From Lachnospiraceae bacterium (GTDB taxonomy: Bacteria > Bacillota > Clostridia > Lachnospirales > Lachnospiraceae), in NCBI GenBank assembly GCA_017442585.1, contig JAFRZM010000040.1, positions 1 through 64,000 on the forward strand: 64,000 nucleotides of DNA. The letters are read 5' to 3'. This document shows, in pieces, positions 5,326-15,433 of the stretch. Under the pieces are notes generated by a model. The model was not told the DNA's origin. It saw only the letters and a list, made by a program, of their open reading frames with translations, and made no database searches. The position numbers and the translations under genes were made by a program. How positions within the stretch are numbered: position 1 is the stretch's first letter; each line of letters opens with the position of its first letter.

Positions 5326-8193
5326 CTAATCTAATGTGTGCTCTCCATTGATATCAATAGCTCCGCCGTCTTCTACGTCCTCTATGTTGAAGTAATACTT
5401 TATAACATTACTTGCAAGTTCGGCAGCGTTTGAAGAAGAATATCCGAACGGAATTCTCGTCGCTATTGCAAATACCGGTTTATCAAACGGCGCAAATCCT
5501 ATAAATAACGCGTGTGAAGGACGTGTTGTAACCTGCTGTGCCGTACCGGTCTTTCCTGCCATCTCTATAGGCAGATTCTTTAATACATTCGTATTCTCAC
5601 ATACCATCTTCATACCGAGATGTACCGCATTCCATGTTGATTCGGATACGACATCTACATGGTTTTTAATCTCCGGCGAAAAGCTCTTTACCACTTCTCC
5701 GTCCGGTCCTACAACCTTCTTTAAAAGGGTAAAGTTATATACATCTCCCTTACTTGCAATGGTTGTTACGTATCTTGCAAGACCTATGGTTGTATACGAG
5801 TTATTGGACTGTCCGATGGCAGCCATGACAGGATATTCCGTTGCAACCTGCGGTGTACTTTCAGGTATCTCTATTCCTGTCTTTTCCGATATTCCAAAAA
5901 GATCTGCATATTGATTGATAATGTTAATTCCTCGTTTATCGGAATATACACCGTTTATAAGGCTCATGTCATATCCAAGCTCATAGAAGAAATAGTTACA
6001 TGAATCTCTTAAAGCTTCTGAAACATTGATTTCTCCATGGCTTCCGTGACTCGAACGATATAACCAGCACTTAGGCTCGTTATCAACCTTTTTAAACACA
6101 CCTTCGTCCAGAATCTTATCGTATTCATCGATAATTCCTTCTGTCAAAGCTATCGTTGCTATAAACGGCTTAAACGTAGAACCCGGCGCAGTCTCCTGCT
6201 GTGTTGCAAAGTCATAAAGCGGTGTCGCCTTATTATTTAATAGCGAATTATAATAAGCCGAGTCTACCGTATTGGCAAGTCTGTTATTGTCATATCCCGG
6301 ATATGTGACAACAGCCTTTAATTCGCCCGTTTGCGGATCCGTTATAACACATGATCCCGCGCAAGGATCGAGTGCGAGTTGTGCCGGAGTAATCTCAAGG
6401 CTTTTAATCTTTGCTTTTATAAAGTTAAACGGTGTAACAGAACCGTTTTTAAGCTTATTTACATCTTCCTCGCTATAACTTAAAATGTCCTGTTCAAACA
6501 AAAGAAGACAAATATCTCTTCCCGTAAGCTTCTCGTCGTCAATAAGGTATTTATATATTAGCTTATGGAAATCAAGTTCACCCTTAAGCATATTCTCCAT
6601 CTTAAGGATAAGTGTGGCATATATTTCATCAGAATCCGAATAACTCTCACTGCTTACATCCTGTAGCTTAGTAACATCGATCCAGTTTGAAAAAATACAG
6701 TAACGAAGATATTCCTCAACTGATATATCGCCATCTGCCCATTTCTTATACGTCTCATCATTCTTATCTATAAGTGACGTATTTAAGATATCATTATCCT
6801 TAAGCATCGAAACCATATAGTTTAAATACTCTTTCATTCGAGGCGAAAGCATTTTAAACTTTGTCGGATTCTTTGTGAGCTCTGTATTTAACTCATCTAT
6901 AGTACTCTCATAACGCTCGTTAAAGATACGATACGCTTTTTGCTCATATTCGAGCGCTTCTTCCGAAGCGAAATTATCGATATCTATAACATTATTGTCT
7001 ATAAGAGCATAATAAACATTGTAAATCGGTATAACGACATCTGACGATGTACGCGCAGATGTAGCCTTATAATTCTTTATATTATATATACTCGAATACA
7101 GAATACCCGCAATTTCTCTCTCCAAAAGGTTATACACGGTTTCCTGTAATTTCTTGTCGATTGAAAGATATATATCATTTCCCGGAACCTGGTCAGTCTT
7201 TTCAATCATATTAACGATTTTACCTAGGTTGTCTACATTAAAGTGCTCACTACCCTTTTGACCCTTAAGGTATGATTCCATGATTTGTTCGATTCCGGCT
7301 TTTCCGACATAATCATTAAGCGAATATCCGGCTTCACTTCCGCCAAGCTCGTCATATTCGTTCTGTGATATCTTGCCTACGTAACCGATAATATGGCAGA
7401 AGTATTCACTGTCGACATACTGTCTTAATGTACTTTCCTCTATCGATACACCCTGAAGATCCACAATATTCTCGTTTATTGCCGCAACGGTTTCCAGACT
7501 TACGTCTGTCGCAATCAAAGTCGAAATATATTTTCTGTAAAAGTTTGCGGAAAGACCGTAACGAACTACCGCAATCTTAAATGCCAGCTTTTTATCTTTA
7601 ACTTCGATATTGTAATTATTGATAAGGTAATCTACAACCTGCTCTGCGGTTGCATCTGCCTCATTACACTTAAGTTTGTCATTGAACTTTAATTCATCGA
7701 CGCTTTTCCTTCCGAATATATCCGCAAGGAATCTAAGCTTTGCCGTACCGCTTACCTTGTACTTAAAAGCATTGTCTTCCAGTATTATATTAAAGTCCGA
7801 ATTGACTTTATCACCGTGTTCTTCAATTATCTCAATTGTCTTTTTAATTATTTTATTAAGTTCTGCCGCACGAACCTTCGAAGATTCATATGTACCGTTA
7901 TCTTCTATTACAACAGAATAAGCGAGCTTATTATATGCAAGTACTTCGCCGTTACAATCGTAGATATTACCTCTTGTGGCATTAATATCACGGTCTTTCT
8001 CAATGAGAAGTGTATAGTTATTCATATACTCCTCTCCGCGAACTATCTGTAACACGAATAATCTATGCATTAAGATAGACATCATTACCACCAGTATCAC
8101 ACTGAAGGCAAAAAGTCTCGAATGTACGATGTGCCTGAAGAAGGCTTTTATTGAATTAACCAAACTTACTTGCCCCCTTCTTTTCATATTCAT
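5326..8193 (-). CDS. mrdA: Penicillin-binding protein 2 with a large insertion
   Basis: Class B transpeptidase that cross-links peptidoglycan during elongation with RodA. It has one N-terminal membrane helix (about residues 25-48), a dimerisation domain, and the transpeptidase motifs STFK (Ser672, Lys675), SCN (731-733) and KTGT (from Lys881). At 955 residues it is about 250-300 longer than usual PBP2. The excess is an acidic, helical insertion at about residues 365-605, inside the transpeptidase domain between the QETVYNLLE helix and the SCVITDPQTGE strand. The start overlaps mreD by 38 bp; ATG at 8187 is an equally plausible start and neither has a strong ribosome site. Confidence 0.92.
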   Translation of the reverse strand: MNMKRRGQVSLVNSIKAFFRHIVHSRLFAFSVILVVMMSILMHRLFVLQIVRGEEYMNNYTLLIEKDRDINATRGNIYDCNGEVLAYNKLAYSVVIEDNGTYESSKVRAAELNKIIKKTIEIIEEHGDKVNSDFNIILEDNAFKYKVSGTAKLRFLADIFGRKSVDELKFNDKLKCNEADATAEQVVDYLINNYNIEVKDKKLAFKIAVVRYGLSANFYRKYISTLIATDVSLETVAAINENIVDLQGVSIEESTLRQYVDSEYFCHIIGYVGKISQNEYDELGGSEAGYSLNDYVGKAGIEQIMESYLKGQKGSEHFNVDNLGKIVNMIEKTDQVPGNDIYLSIDKKLQETVYNLLEREIAGILYSSIYNIKNYKATSARTSSDVVIPIYNVYYALIDNNVIDIDNFASEEALEYEQKAYRIFNERYESTIDELNTELTKNPTKFKMLSPRMKEYLNYMVSMLKDNDILNTSLIDKNDETYKKWADGDISVEEYLRYCIFSNWIDVTKLQDVSSESYSDSDEIYATLILKMENMLKGELDFHKLIYKYLIDDEKLTGRDICLLLFEQDILSYSEEDVNKLKNGSVTPFNFIKAKIKSLEITPAQLALDPCAGSCVITDPQTGELKAVVTYPGYDNNRLANTVDSAYYNSLLNNKATPLYDFATQQETAPGSTFKPFIATIALTEGIIDEYDKILDEGVFKKVDNEPKCWLYRSSHGSHGEINVSEALRDSCNYFFYELGYDMSLINGVYSDKRGINIINQYADLFGISEKTGIEIPESTPQVATEYPVMAAIGQSNNSYTTIGLARYVTTIASKGDVYNFTLLKKVVGPDGEVVKSFSPEIKNHVDVVSESTWNAVHLGMKMVCENTNVLKNLPIEMAGKTGTAQQVTTRPSHALFIGFAPFDKPVFAIATRIPFGYSSSNAAELASNVIKYYFNIEDVEDGGAIDINGEHTLD

Positions 8194-8686
8194 CCAAACT
8201 ATTACTGATCTTTAAGTATATAGGATATACAAAAAGTGCCACAATTATCGTATACATCATTTCAGGCATAACTACATTTGTAAGATAATATACAAATGAG
8301 AAATCACCCCTGAACATATACTGAAATACATAAACAAATCCGTTATACATAAAATCGGCAAGCAAAATCAAGAATAACGGAAGTTTTATATCCGTAGGAA
8401 TAAGAATCTGTTTAAATAAGCCAATAACGTATCCTATAAACAAGAATATCAATGCATATACTCCAAGATACGATGAAAAGTACATATCAATAAAAAGTCC
8501 CGAAACAAAGCCTATAAACATACCTTCGCGCGAGCCTGAAAGAAGGCCTACTGTCGCAACTATGATTATAAGCAGATTTGGGGACACCGATGCTATCTCA
8601 AGTCTTTTAAACAGCGTAATCTGAAGGCTGAATAAAATAATGACAGCTATTATCTCAACTACTTTTCTAACCAATAACCTAATCAT
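8156..8686 (-). CDS. mreD: Rod shape-determining protein MreD
   Basis: Integral membrane subunit of the elongasome. The 176-residue protein has five or six hydrophobic helices and the loosely conserved MreD pattern (NLLIIIVATVGLLSGSREGMFIGFVSGLFID). It overlaps mreC by 8 bp and pbp2 by 38 bp. MreD sequences are poorly conserved, so the call rests on topology and gene order as much as on motifs. Confidence 0.9.
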   Translation of the reverse strand: MIRLLVRKVVEIIAVIILFSLQITLFKRLEIASVSPNLLIIIVATVGLLSGSREGMFIGFVSGLFIDMYFSSYLGVYALIFLFIGYVIGLFKQILIPTDIKLPLFLILLADFMYNGFVYVFQYMFRGDFSFVYYLTNVVMPEMMYTIIVALFVYPIYLKISNSLDEYEKKGASKFG

Positions 8687-9548
8687 ACTTTTTCTTTTCC
8701 AATATTACCAAAACTTCTTCAAGATGAGCAAAATCAACGATAGGCGTAATTGTTCCGGATTTAGTCAAATTATTCGGATCAATCTTAATCGTTGTAACAT
8801 ATCCTATAAGGATACCTTCAAGATACTTATCAGATATATTCGACGTAACAACCTGCTCGCCTTCCGTAATCATATCGTTAAGATAGTTTAATGTATCAAA
8901 AACTATAGTCTGATTATCATTCATTGACTTAATGCTTCCGCGAACAATACAATAATCCGAAGTTGAAAGCATCATTCCACTCACATTTGAAGAGTCATTA
9001 ATTATAGTCGTTACCGTTGCGGAATGTTTCCTTACATCCGTAACTATTCCAACGAGTCCGGAACCTGCGATAACATTCATATCAACTTCTATGCCGTCAG
9101 CGCTTCCCTTATCGATGATAAAGGTATCAAACCAGTTGCCGGGATCCTTTGAAATAACTCTGGCAGCAGTCTTTTTATAGCTCGGATACTTCTTATCAAG
9201 TGCATAAAGCTCTCTTAAAGACTCGAGTTCATACTGCTCTAGTTTAAGGTTTGCATTTTCCGATAAAAGTTCATCGACTTTATTCTGTAATGCTTCGTTT
9301 TCCTTCATTATTACACGAATGGTCTTTAATTCTTCCATACGGTTTGAAAGATAAAGTCCTATATTGTTAAGACCTTTTTGCATAGGAACAAAGCAAAAGT
9401 CCGCTACATTTTTTAACGGACCTCCGCTTATGTTAAAATTAAGCCCTATGAAAATTGAAATAACACAAATCGTTGACAATATAAGCAGAACGTATTTATT
9501 CGAAAGCTTTGCTTTCTTTCTGCTTATTTTTTTAACATTTCCTAACAT
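8679..9548 (-). CDS. mreC: Rod shape-determining protein MreC
   Basis: Bitopic elongasome protein that links MreB to the PBP2/RodA pair. The 289-residue protein has a basic N-terminus, one membrane helix at about 20-40, a coiled coil at about 70-115, and the beta-barrel domains with the conserved KDPGNWFDTFIIDKGSADGI stretch and NVIAGSGLVGIV. The start has AAGGGA five bases upstream. It overlaps mreD by 8 bp. Confidence 0.95.
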   Translation of the reverse strand: MLGNVKKISRKKAKLSNKYVLLILSTICVISIFIGLNFNISGGPLKNVADFCFVPMQKGLNNIGLYLSNRMEELKTIRVIMKENEALQNKVDELLSENANLKLEQYELESLRELYALDKKYPSYKKTAARVISKDPGNWFDTFIIDKGSADGIEVDMNVIAGSGLVGIVTDVRKHSATVTTIINDSSNVSGMMLSTSDYCIVRGSIKSMNDNQTIVFDTLNYLNDMITEGEQVVTSNISDKYLEGILIGYVTTIKIDPNNLTKSGTITPIVDFAHLEEVLVILEKKKYD

Positions 9549-9560
9549 ATCATTCCCTTA

Positions 9561-10565
9561 CTAGCTCTTAAGGTTATAAAGTAATGAGTTAAACTTCTTC
9601 TCTGCTACAATATTTGTAAGTCCTCTTACGGCACAAAGATCAGGTTCTGAAGTAAGGTTAACTTTAATATTCGTTGCGTTTGTGATCATCTTGTCCACAT
9701 CATGTAAAAGTGACAAACCACCGACGCAATAGATTCCAGAATGAATAATATCGCGTGCAAGTTCAGGCGGAGTCTTCTCCAATATAAGCTTAATTGACTG
9801 ACATATCTGATTTAACGGCTCTGTAATGGCCTCGTTTACATCAGCTGAAGTAATCTCCATCTCTATCGGAAGTCCCGATACAACATCACGACCTACTATA
9901 ACCTGTGAACCGTAATCGTTTCCTACTGCGGAACCAAGTTCCATCTTAAGCTGTGAAGCTGTCTTATGTCCTATAATAAGTGAATATTTACGTCTTATAT
10001 GAGCGATGATACACTCGTCAAGATTGTTTCCGCCAACCTTTATAAGGTCCGAATATACAAGTCCTGATAATGAAAGTACAGAAACTTCCGTTGTATCCGC
10101 ACCGAGGTCTACTATAAGAAGTCCCTTTGATTCGCTGACATCAAGGCCGATTCCTATTGCTGCGGCTATAGGTTTTTCACAAAGGCGTACAACCTTCGGT
10201 CTCATCTTACTCTTATAGAAAAGTTCATAGAAAGAACGCTTCTCAACTTCAGTAATATCAGTCGGAACAGCGATTACAAATTCCGCATTTTTAAGGTGAT
10301 TCTTTACATTCTTTTCAAAGAATTCCTCTATCATTCTCTGCATATTGGCAAAGTCGGCTATAACACCGTTAACTACAGGGAATGACACACTTATAGTTGA
10401 CGGAGTCTTCTCATACATAGCATATGCCTCATCACCGTATGCATAAAACTCTTTCTTATTCTTGATTGCAACAGTATCCTTCTCCGAAAATACTTTGCCG
10501 TCGTTCTTGGATACAGCCTTGATATTTGCCGTTCCGAGATCCACACCGTAAAGGTTTGAGCCCAT
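9561..10565 (-). CDS. mreB: MreB-family actin homologue, divergent nucleotide site
   Basis: Cytoskeletal ATPase expected to orient cell-wall synthesis. Actin-fold motifs are recognisable: GVDLGTAN (7-14), PVVNGVIADF (63-72), EKPIAAAIG (130-138), the RRKYSLIIG helix (191-199), GRD..SGLP and EKTPPELARDI. The second phosphate loop is altered: DLGADTTE (153-160) replaces the usual DIGGGTTE, and the adenosine motif TGGG reads VGGL (281-284). It occupies the canonical mreB position after radC, so it is probably the main MreB here rather than an extra paralogue. AGGAGG lies nine bases before the start. Confidence 0.88.
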   Translation of the reverse strand: MGSNLYGVDLGTANIKAVSKNDGKVFSEKDTVAIKNKKEFYAYGDEAYAMYEKTPSTISVSFPVVNGVIADFANMQRMIEEFFEKNVKNHLKNAEFVIAVPTDITEVEKRSFYELFYKSKMRPKVVRLCEKPIAAAIGIGLDVSESKGLLIVDLGADTTEVSVLSLSGLVYSDLIKVGGNNLDECIIAHIRRKYSLIIGHKTASQLKMELGSAVGNDYGSQVIVGRDVVSGLPIEMEITSADVNEAITEPLNQICQSIKLILEKTPPELARDIIHSGIYCVGGLSLLHDVDKMITNATNIKVNLTSEPDLCAVRGLTNIVAEKKFNSLLYNLKS

Positions 10566-10578
10566 TTAAAATGTCCTC

Positions 10579-11265
10579 CTATATCATATTATGATCATTC
10601 ATACTGAAATATACTCTGTCACCGATTATTATATGATCAATAAGCTTTATCCCCACTACATCCGAGGCATCTGCAAGTTTCCTTGTAATCTCTATATCCG
10701 AATCGCTCGGCGTCGGGTCTCCCGACGGATGATTATGCAAAAGGATTACGTTAACGGCATTTCTTTTTAATGCCATATTAAACAGTTCCCTCGGCGATAT
10801 CAGCGACTTATTAACCGTACCGACAGATAAAAGCTCCTGTGACAAAAGCTCCATCTTCGTGTTAAGGAACAATACAAATGCATTTTCCTTATCAAAATGC
10901 CGCATTTCCTCCATATACTTTAACGCGACATCCTTGGAAGTCATAAATTTATATTTTTTCTTTCTTGACGTAGTTGCAATACGCCTTGATATCTCCGCAA
11001 TGCACTTTAATTGCATCGCTCTTATCTTTCCGACGCCTTTTATCTCCATTAATTCATCATATGAAAGATCGGAAAGATTGATAAGACTTCCGTCATGTAC
11101 TTTTAAGATCTCTTCCGACATCTCAAGTACATTAAGCGATCCACTCCCACACCGGAGTACCGCTGCCAGAAGCTGCGCATCTGTCATGTACCTTTCGCCG
11201 TTTCTTTTAAATATCTCCTCGGGTTGCTCGGATCTTGGTAATTCTTTAATGGTTCTTTTATTCAT
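10579..11265 (-). CDS. radC: RadC family JAB/MPN protein
   Basis: Conserved protein historically named for DNA repair; its biochemical role is unsettled. The 228-residue protein has a helix-hairpin-helix segment (about 70-90, EIKGVGKIRAMQL) and a C-terminal JAMM metal site HNHPSGDPTPSDSD (177-190) with the full H-x-H-x7-S-x2-D pattern. It lies 13 bases upstream of mreB, the usual Firmicutes arrangement. AAAGGAAG precedes the start. Confidence 0.95.
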   Translation of the reverse strand: MNKRTIKELPRSEQPEEIFKRNGERYMTDAQLLAAVLRCGSGSLNVLEMSEEILKVHDGSLINLSDLSYDELMEIKGVGKIRAMQLKCIAEISRRIATTSRKKKYKFMTSKDVALKYMEEMRHFDKENAFVLFLNTKMELLSQELLSVGTVNKSLISPRELFNMALKRNAVNVILLHNHPSGDPTPSDSDIEITRKLADASDVVGIKLIDHIIIGDRVYFSMNDHNMI

Positions 11266-11347
11266 TTACTTCCTTTCTCTCTCCCGAAAGTAAATAAAAA
11301 ACCACGTTTAATTGTACCATATATTGGCTCTGTTTGTATATGATTCT

Positions 11348-12634
11348 TTATAATTTAACAAGCCCTTTTTCCTTCATTTTCTGCAATGACATAAGAATAC
11401 CCTGCTTTGCATGCTGGTAAGTTATTCCTCCCTGGAAAAATGCTGTATAAGGCTCTCTTAACGGTCCGTCTGCGGATAATTCTATGGACGATCCCTGATT
11501 AAACGCACCCGCAGCCATTATTACCTTTGATTCATAACCCGGCATGTCCGATGGCTCCGGCTTTACGTAAGAGTCAACAGGTGCACCTGCCTGAATACCT
11601 TCACAAAACGCTATCAATCCCTTAGGATCGTTAAAGGTTATAGCCTGAATTATATCAAATCTGTCTTCCGTTGCATTAGGATGTACACTAAATCCAAGTT
11701 TCTCATATATATTTGCTGCAAAAATTGCACCCTTAAGTGCAGATGCAACTACATTTGGAGCAAAGAAAAGGCCTTGATAAAATGACTTAATAACAGAAAG
11801 CGATGCTCCGACTTCCTTGCCGAGTCCAGGAGACGTTAAGCGGTATGCAGCATTTTCTATGCATTTCTTATCTCCGACTATATATCCTCCTATAGGTGCA
11901 AGACCACCTCCCAGGTTTTTAATCAAAGAGCCGACCATCATATTGGCACCTACGTCCAATGGCTCTATTTCTTCCACAAATTCGCCGTAACAGTTGTCTA
12001 CCATTACGATGACATCCTTTTTAACAGATCTTATAAAGCTTATCAATTCTCCGATACGCTCAACCGAAAGTGTAGGACGTGTTGCATATCCTTTGGAGCG
12101 CTGTATTGTAACAAGCTTTGTCTTTTCATTTATTGCTTTTTTGATTCCTTCAAAATCAAATCCTCCGTCAGGCAAAAGGTCTACCTGACTGTAACTTATG
12201 CCGTACTCTTTTAACGAACCTACTGCATCTCTTATACCAATTACAGATTCCAATGTATCGTATGGCTTTCCGACAGGCGATAAAAGTTCATCACCCGGGC
12301 GAAGATTTGAGAAAAGTGCAAGTGCAAGCGCATGTGTTCCGCAGGTTATCTGTGGGCGCACCAACGCATCCTCGCCATGAAAAAGATCTGCGTAAACCTT
12401 TTCCAAAGTATCACGGCCGTAATCATCATAGCCGTAACCCGTTGTTACGTTAAAACACTCCGTATCAACCTTATTCCTGATAAATGCCTCCATGACACGA
12501 AGATGGTTATATTCCGCTATCTCATCAATTCTTTTGAATCTCGGTTCAAGTTCTTTTAAAATTTTCTCACCGAATTCTACAACATCTTCATCAATTCCAA
12601 GTTTTTTATACTGCTTTAATAATGCGTCATTCAT
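11348..12634 (-). CDS. ynbB: PLP-dependent enzyme, methionine gamma-lyase/aluminium-resistance family
   Basis: Fold-type I pyridoxal-phosphate enzyme related to cystathionine/methionine gamma-lyases (the 'aluminium resistance protein' family); the true substrate is not known. Visible features in 428 residues are the PLP-ring aspartate in MVDNCYGEF (Asp213), the Schiff-base lysine in GSLIKNLGGG (Lys239), and the conserved TCGTHALALAL and SPGLGKEVGAS segments. It starts directly at the miaA stop (one base apart in reverse order), so it is the last gene of the mutS-mutL-miaA block. The symbol follows the Bacillus homologue. Confidence 0.88.
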   Translation of the reverse strand: MNDALLKQYKKLGIDEDVVEFGEKILKELEPRFKRIDEIAEYNHLRVMEAFIRNKVDTECFNVTTGYGYDDYGRDTLEKVYADLFHGEDALVRPQITCGTHALALALFSNLRPGDELLSPVGKPYDTLESVIGIRDAVGSLKEYGISYSQVDLLPDGGFDFEGIKKAINEKTKLVTIQRSKGYATRPTLSVERIGELISFIRSVKKDVIVMVDNCYGEFVEEIEPLDVGANMMVGSLIKNLGGGLAPIGGYIVGDKKCIENAAYRLTSPGLGKEVGASLSVIKSFYQGLFFAPNVVASALKGAIFAANIYEKLGFSVHPNATEDRFDIIQAITFNDPKGLIAFCEGIQAGAPVDSYVKPEPSDMPGYESKVIMAAGAFNQGSSIELSADGPLREPYTAFFQGGITYQHAKQGILMSLQKMKEKGLVKL

Positions 12635-13573
12635 CTATATAATACCTTTTTCCTTTAATATCCTTATCATTTCTTCCCGTATTTTTTCAACCGTTCCGTA
12701 TTCTGTACGATTAAAATAAATAACGTCTTTTTCTCTCTTAAACCAGGTTAATTGTCTTTTTGCAAAGTGCCTGGTATCGCGTTTTATTATATATATGGCT
12801 TCATCAAGGGTTAAGTCCCCGTTTAGATAGTCAAGGATCTCTTTATACCCAAGGCCCTGCATGGAAACCATATCTTTTGTAAAACCTTTATCCTTTAATG
12901 CCTTGACCTCATCAACGAGACCTTTTTTAAGCATTATATCTACTCTGTCGTCAATCCTCTTATAAAGTTTTTCACGTTCGTCCGTCATACAAAAGTACGC
13001 ATAATTATAAGGTGATTCTTTCTCTGATTCCGTTTTATTGTGCTCTGAGATCGGGAAACCATTTTTATTGTAAAAATCGAGTGCACGGATTACACGCTTC
13101 ACATTATTCTTATGTATTATTTCACAAGATGCGGGATCTACTGCTTTTAACATATCATAAAGCTTATCCGGGCCTTCCTTTTTAAGCAATTCTTCCAGTT
13201 TATCGCTATATCCGTCCGACTCTTCTTCTGTAAAATCAACGTCCTTTATTATTGATTGAATATAGAAACCTGTACCTCCGACAATAATCGGCACCTTACC
13301 GTCATTATAGATTTCTTCCAGAGCCTTTAACGCCATTTCTTTAAAAACCTTGATATTAAACTCATCCGCAGGGTCCAGCACATCAATTAAGTAATGCTTT
13401 ATTCCCTGCATTTCACCGGGCTCAATCTTTGCAGAACCGATATCCATTCCACGATATACCTGCATTGAATCCGCAGAAATTATAGCCCCGCCAATAGCTT
13501 TTGCGAGACCTATCGATATATCGGTTTTACCTGCCGCTGTCGGCCCTGATATAATGACAAGTGGTTTTTTCAT
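12635..13573 (-). CDS. miaA: tRNA dimethylallyltransferase MiaA
   Basis: Adds an isopentenyl group to A37 of tRNAs that read UNN codons. The 312-residue protein has the P-loop GPTAAGKT (10-17), the DSMQVYRGMDIGSAK substrate motif, the DVLDP segment and the KRDTRHFAKRQLTWF tRNA-binding helix. The start overlaps the mutL stop by 4 bp. The mutS-mutL-miaA order is common in Firmicutes. Confidence 0.97.
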   Translation of the reverse strand: MKKPLVIISGPTAAGKTDISIGLAKAIGGAIISADSMQVYRGMDIGSAKIEPGEMQGIKHYLIDVLDPADEFNIKVFKEMALKALEEIYNDGKVPIIVGGTGFYIQSIIKDVDFTEEESDGYSDKLEELLKKEGPDKLYDMLKAVDPASCEIIHKNNVKRVIRALDFYNKNGFPISEHNKTESEKESPYNYAYFCMTDEREKLYKRIDDRVDIMLKKGLVDEVKALKDKGFTKDMVSMQGLGYKEILDYLNGDLTLDEAIYIIKRDTRHFAKRQLTWFKREKDVIYFNRTEYGTVEKIREEMIRILKEKGII

Positions 13574-15429
13574 CGTTTAAATCTTCTCTCCAGCTCACCT
13601 TTGGAAAGCTCTACTATAGTAGGTCTTCCATGCGGACAATGATATGGATTGTCCAGCTTTAACAATTCATCGATAATGGCATTTGCCTCCATTATTGATA
13701 ATCTATTATTACCTTTTACTGCCGCTTTACACGACATCATTGCTATCTTATCTATCACAACCTGCGGAAGCTCGTTGCCCGTAAATTCATCAAGCGAATC
13801 AATCATAGATAAAAACAGCTCTTTATCATTGATTCCATACATATTATACGGAACTGCACTGATTATCACTTCATTTCCGCCGAAGCCTTCAATCTCGAAT
13901 CCTATAGTCTTAAAATTCTCAATGTACTTCGCAAGAAGAACTTTTTCCTTATCAGTTAAAGTCACTACCATCGGCGGATTAATTTCCTGCGAGAAGTTCT
14001 CGTGATTTTTTAAATTCTTCATAAGTCGCTCGAACATTATACGCTCATGTGCGGCATGCTGATCGATTATGTAAAGCGAATCTTCCATCGTAACAAGGAA
14101 ATATGTATCAAATATCTGCCCTATTATTTTATGTTTTTTACGATTGTCTTCTTCAAGGAAGTGATACTTTTGAAGAATCGGCAATGTTTCTTCCTTGGCA
14201 GCCTTTTCTATCTTTTCAGGCATTTCTTCTTTTAGAGTTCTTGGCTCGCCGTATCTTCTAGCATACGGCGACTCCCCCCTTATAGCCTCTTTGACCTTTA
14301 TAAGATTGGTATCTTTCGCTGCATTATACGGCTTTAATTTTGACACTTCAAAAGGCTCAAACTTAACGGAAGTTTCGGTTTCCTCACGTACCTCTTCTTT
14401 AATCTCACTCTCATCTTCAAGAAATGAGGATACTATTAAATCATCACCGGAAAGCACTCTTCTTATGTGTTCGACAAGCATATCGTATATAAGCTCTTCA
14501 TTTGCGAACTTAACTTCCATCTTTGTCGGATGGACATTCACATCGACATCGCTTTCTTTAAGGTCTATAAAAAGAAATACACATGGAAACTTATGCTGCA
14601 TAACAAATGTTTTATACGCTTCTTCCACACCACGTGATATAACTTTCGAATTAATATATCGCCTGTTAACAAAGAAATTCTCGTAATTCCTGTTGCCTCT
14701 TGAGATTCCGGGTTTAACAAGATATCCGGAAAGCCTTACGCCTTCTTTTGTAACATCTATAGGAATAAGATCGTTTATAAACTCTCTTCCGTACAAAGAA
14801 TATATGATATTCTTTACGTCATCGGATGCGGAAGTATTAATCTTTGTCTTACCGTTTTGTATAAAACGCATTGATATGTGACTATTTGCCAATGCGAGGT
14901 GCTCTATCAAAGAAGCAATATAGCTTCCTTCAGTCGCATCCGATTTTAAGAACTTCTTTCTTGCAGGGGTATTAAAGAAAAGGTTCTTGACGTACATTGT
15001 AGTGCCGCACGGTGCACCGACCTCCTCGACCTCACCAAACTCTCCGCCTTCTACACGAAGTTTAATACCCGTCATTGATGCTTCGTCTTTGGTGATAACC
15101 TCCATTACGGATACAGCAGATATCGAGGACAAAGCTTCACCCCTAAAGCCTAAGGTCTTAATGTTATAAAGATCTTCCTCTTCCTTAAGCTTACTTGTCG
15201 CATGACGCTTAAATGCGGTTAAAAGGTCATCCCTTGCTATTCCGCATCCGTTATCCGTAACACGTATAAACGACTTTCCGCCGTCTTTGATTTCAACGGT
15301 TATCATTGTCGCCCCCGCATCGATAGAATTCTCTACGAGCTCTTTTACAACATTTAAAGGGCGTTCTATTACCTCACCCGCAGCAATCTTGTCTATTACA
15401 TTTTTTGACAATACATTGATTTTACTCAT
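13570..15429 (-). CDS. mutL: DNA mismatch repair endonuclease MutL
   Basis: GHKL ATPase and nicking endonuclease of mismatch repair, recruited by MutS. The 619-residue protein has the N-terminal ATPase motifs (IAAGEVIERP; Glu30, Asn34 in the KELVENSIDAG helix; DNGCGI; GFRGEALSSI). The endonuclease motif DQHAAHERIMFE (from Asp456) is intact in the C-terminal dimerisation domain, together with SCKAAVKG and CPHGRPT. This indicates the strand-nicking type found in bacteria without MutH. It lies four bases after mutS. Confidence 0.97.
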   Translation of the reverse strand: MSKINVLSKNVIDKIAAGEVIERPLNVVKELVENSIDAGATMITVEIKDGGKSFIRVTDNGCGIARDDLLTAFKRHATSKLKEEEDLYNIKTLGFRGEALSSISAVSVMEVITKDEASMTGIKLRVEGGEFGEVEEVGAPCGTTMYVKNLFFNTPARKKFLKSDATEGSYIASLIEHLALANSHISMRFIQNGKTKINTSASDDVKNIIYSLYGREFINDLIPIDVTKEGVRLSGYLVKPGISRGNRNYENFFVNRRYINSKVISRGVEEAYKTFVMQHKFPCVFLFIDLKESDVDVNVHPTKMEVKFANEELIYDMLVEHIRRVLSGDDLIVSSFLEDESEIKEEVREETETSVKFEPFEVSKLKPYNAAKDTNLIKVKEAIRGESPYARRYGEPRTLKEEMPEKIEKAAKEETLPILQKYHFLEEDNRKKHKIIGQIFDTYFLVTMEDSLYIIDQHAAHERIMFERLMKNLKNHENFSQEINPPMVVTLTDKEKVLLAKYIENFKTIGFEIEGFGGNEVIISAVPYNMYGINDKELFLSMIDSLDEFTGNELPQVVIDKIAMMSCKAAVKGNNRLSIMEANAIIDELLKLDNPYHCPHGRPTIVELSKGELERRFKR

Positions 15430-15433
15430 ATTA

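Noticed and set aside
5326..8193. PBP2 as a fusion of two genes
   Set aside because: The motifs of one transpeptidase domain lie on both sides of the extra block, so it is an insertion, not a fusion.
13649..14686. Several plus-strand ORFs of 100-160 codons
   Set aside because: They lie opposite mutL and have compositions typical of shadows of conserved genes.
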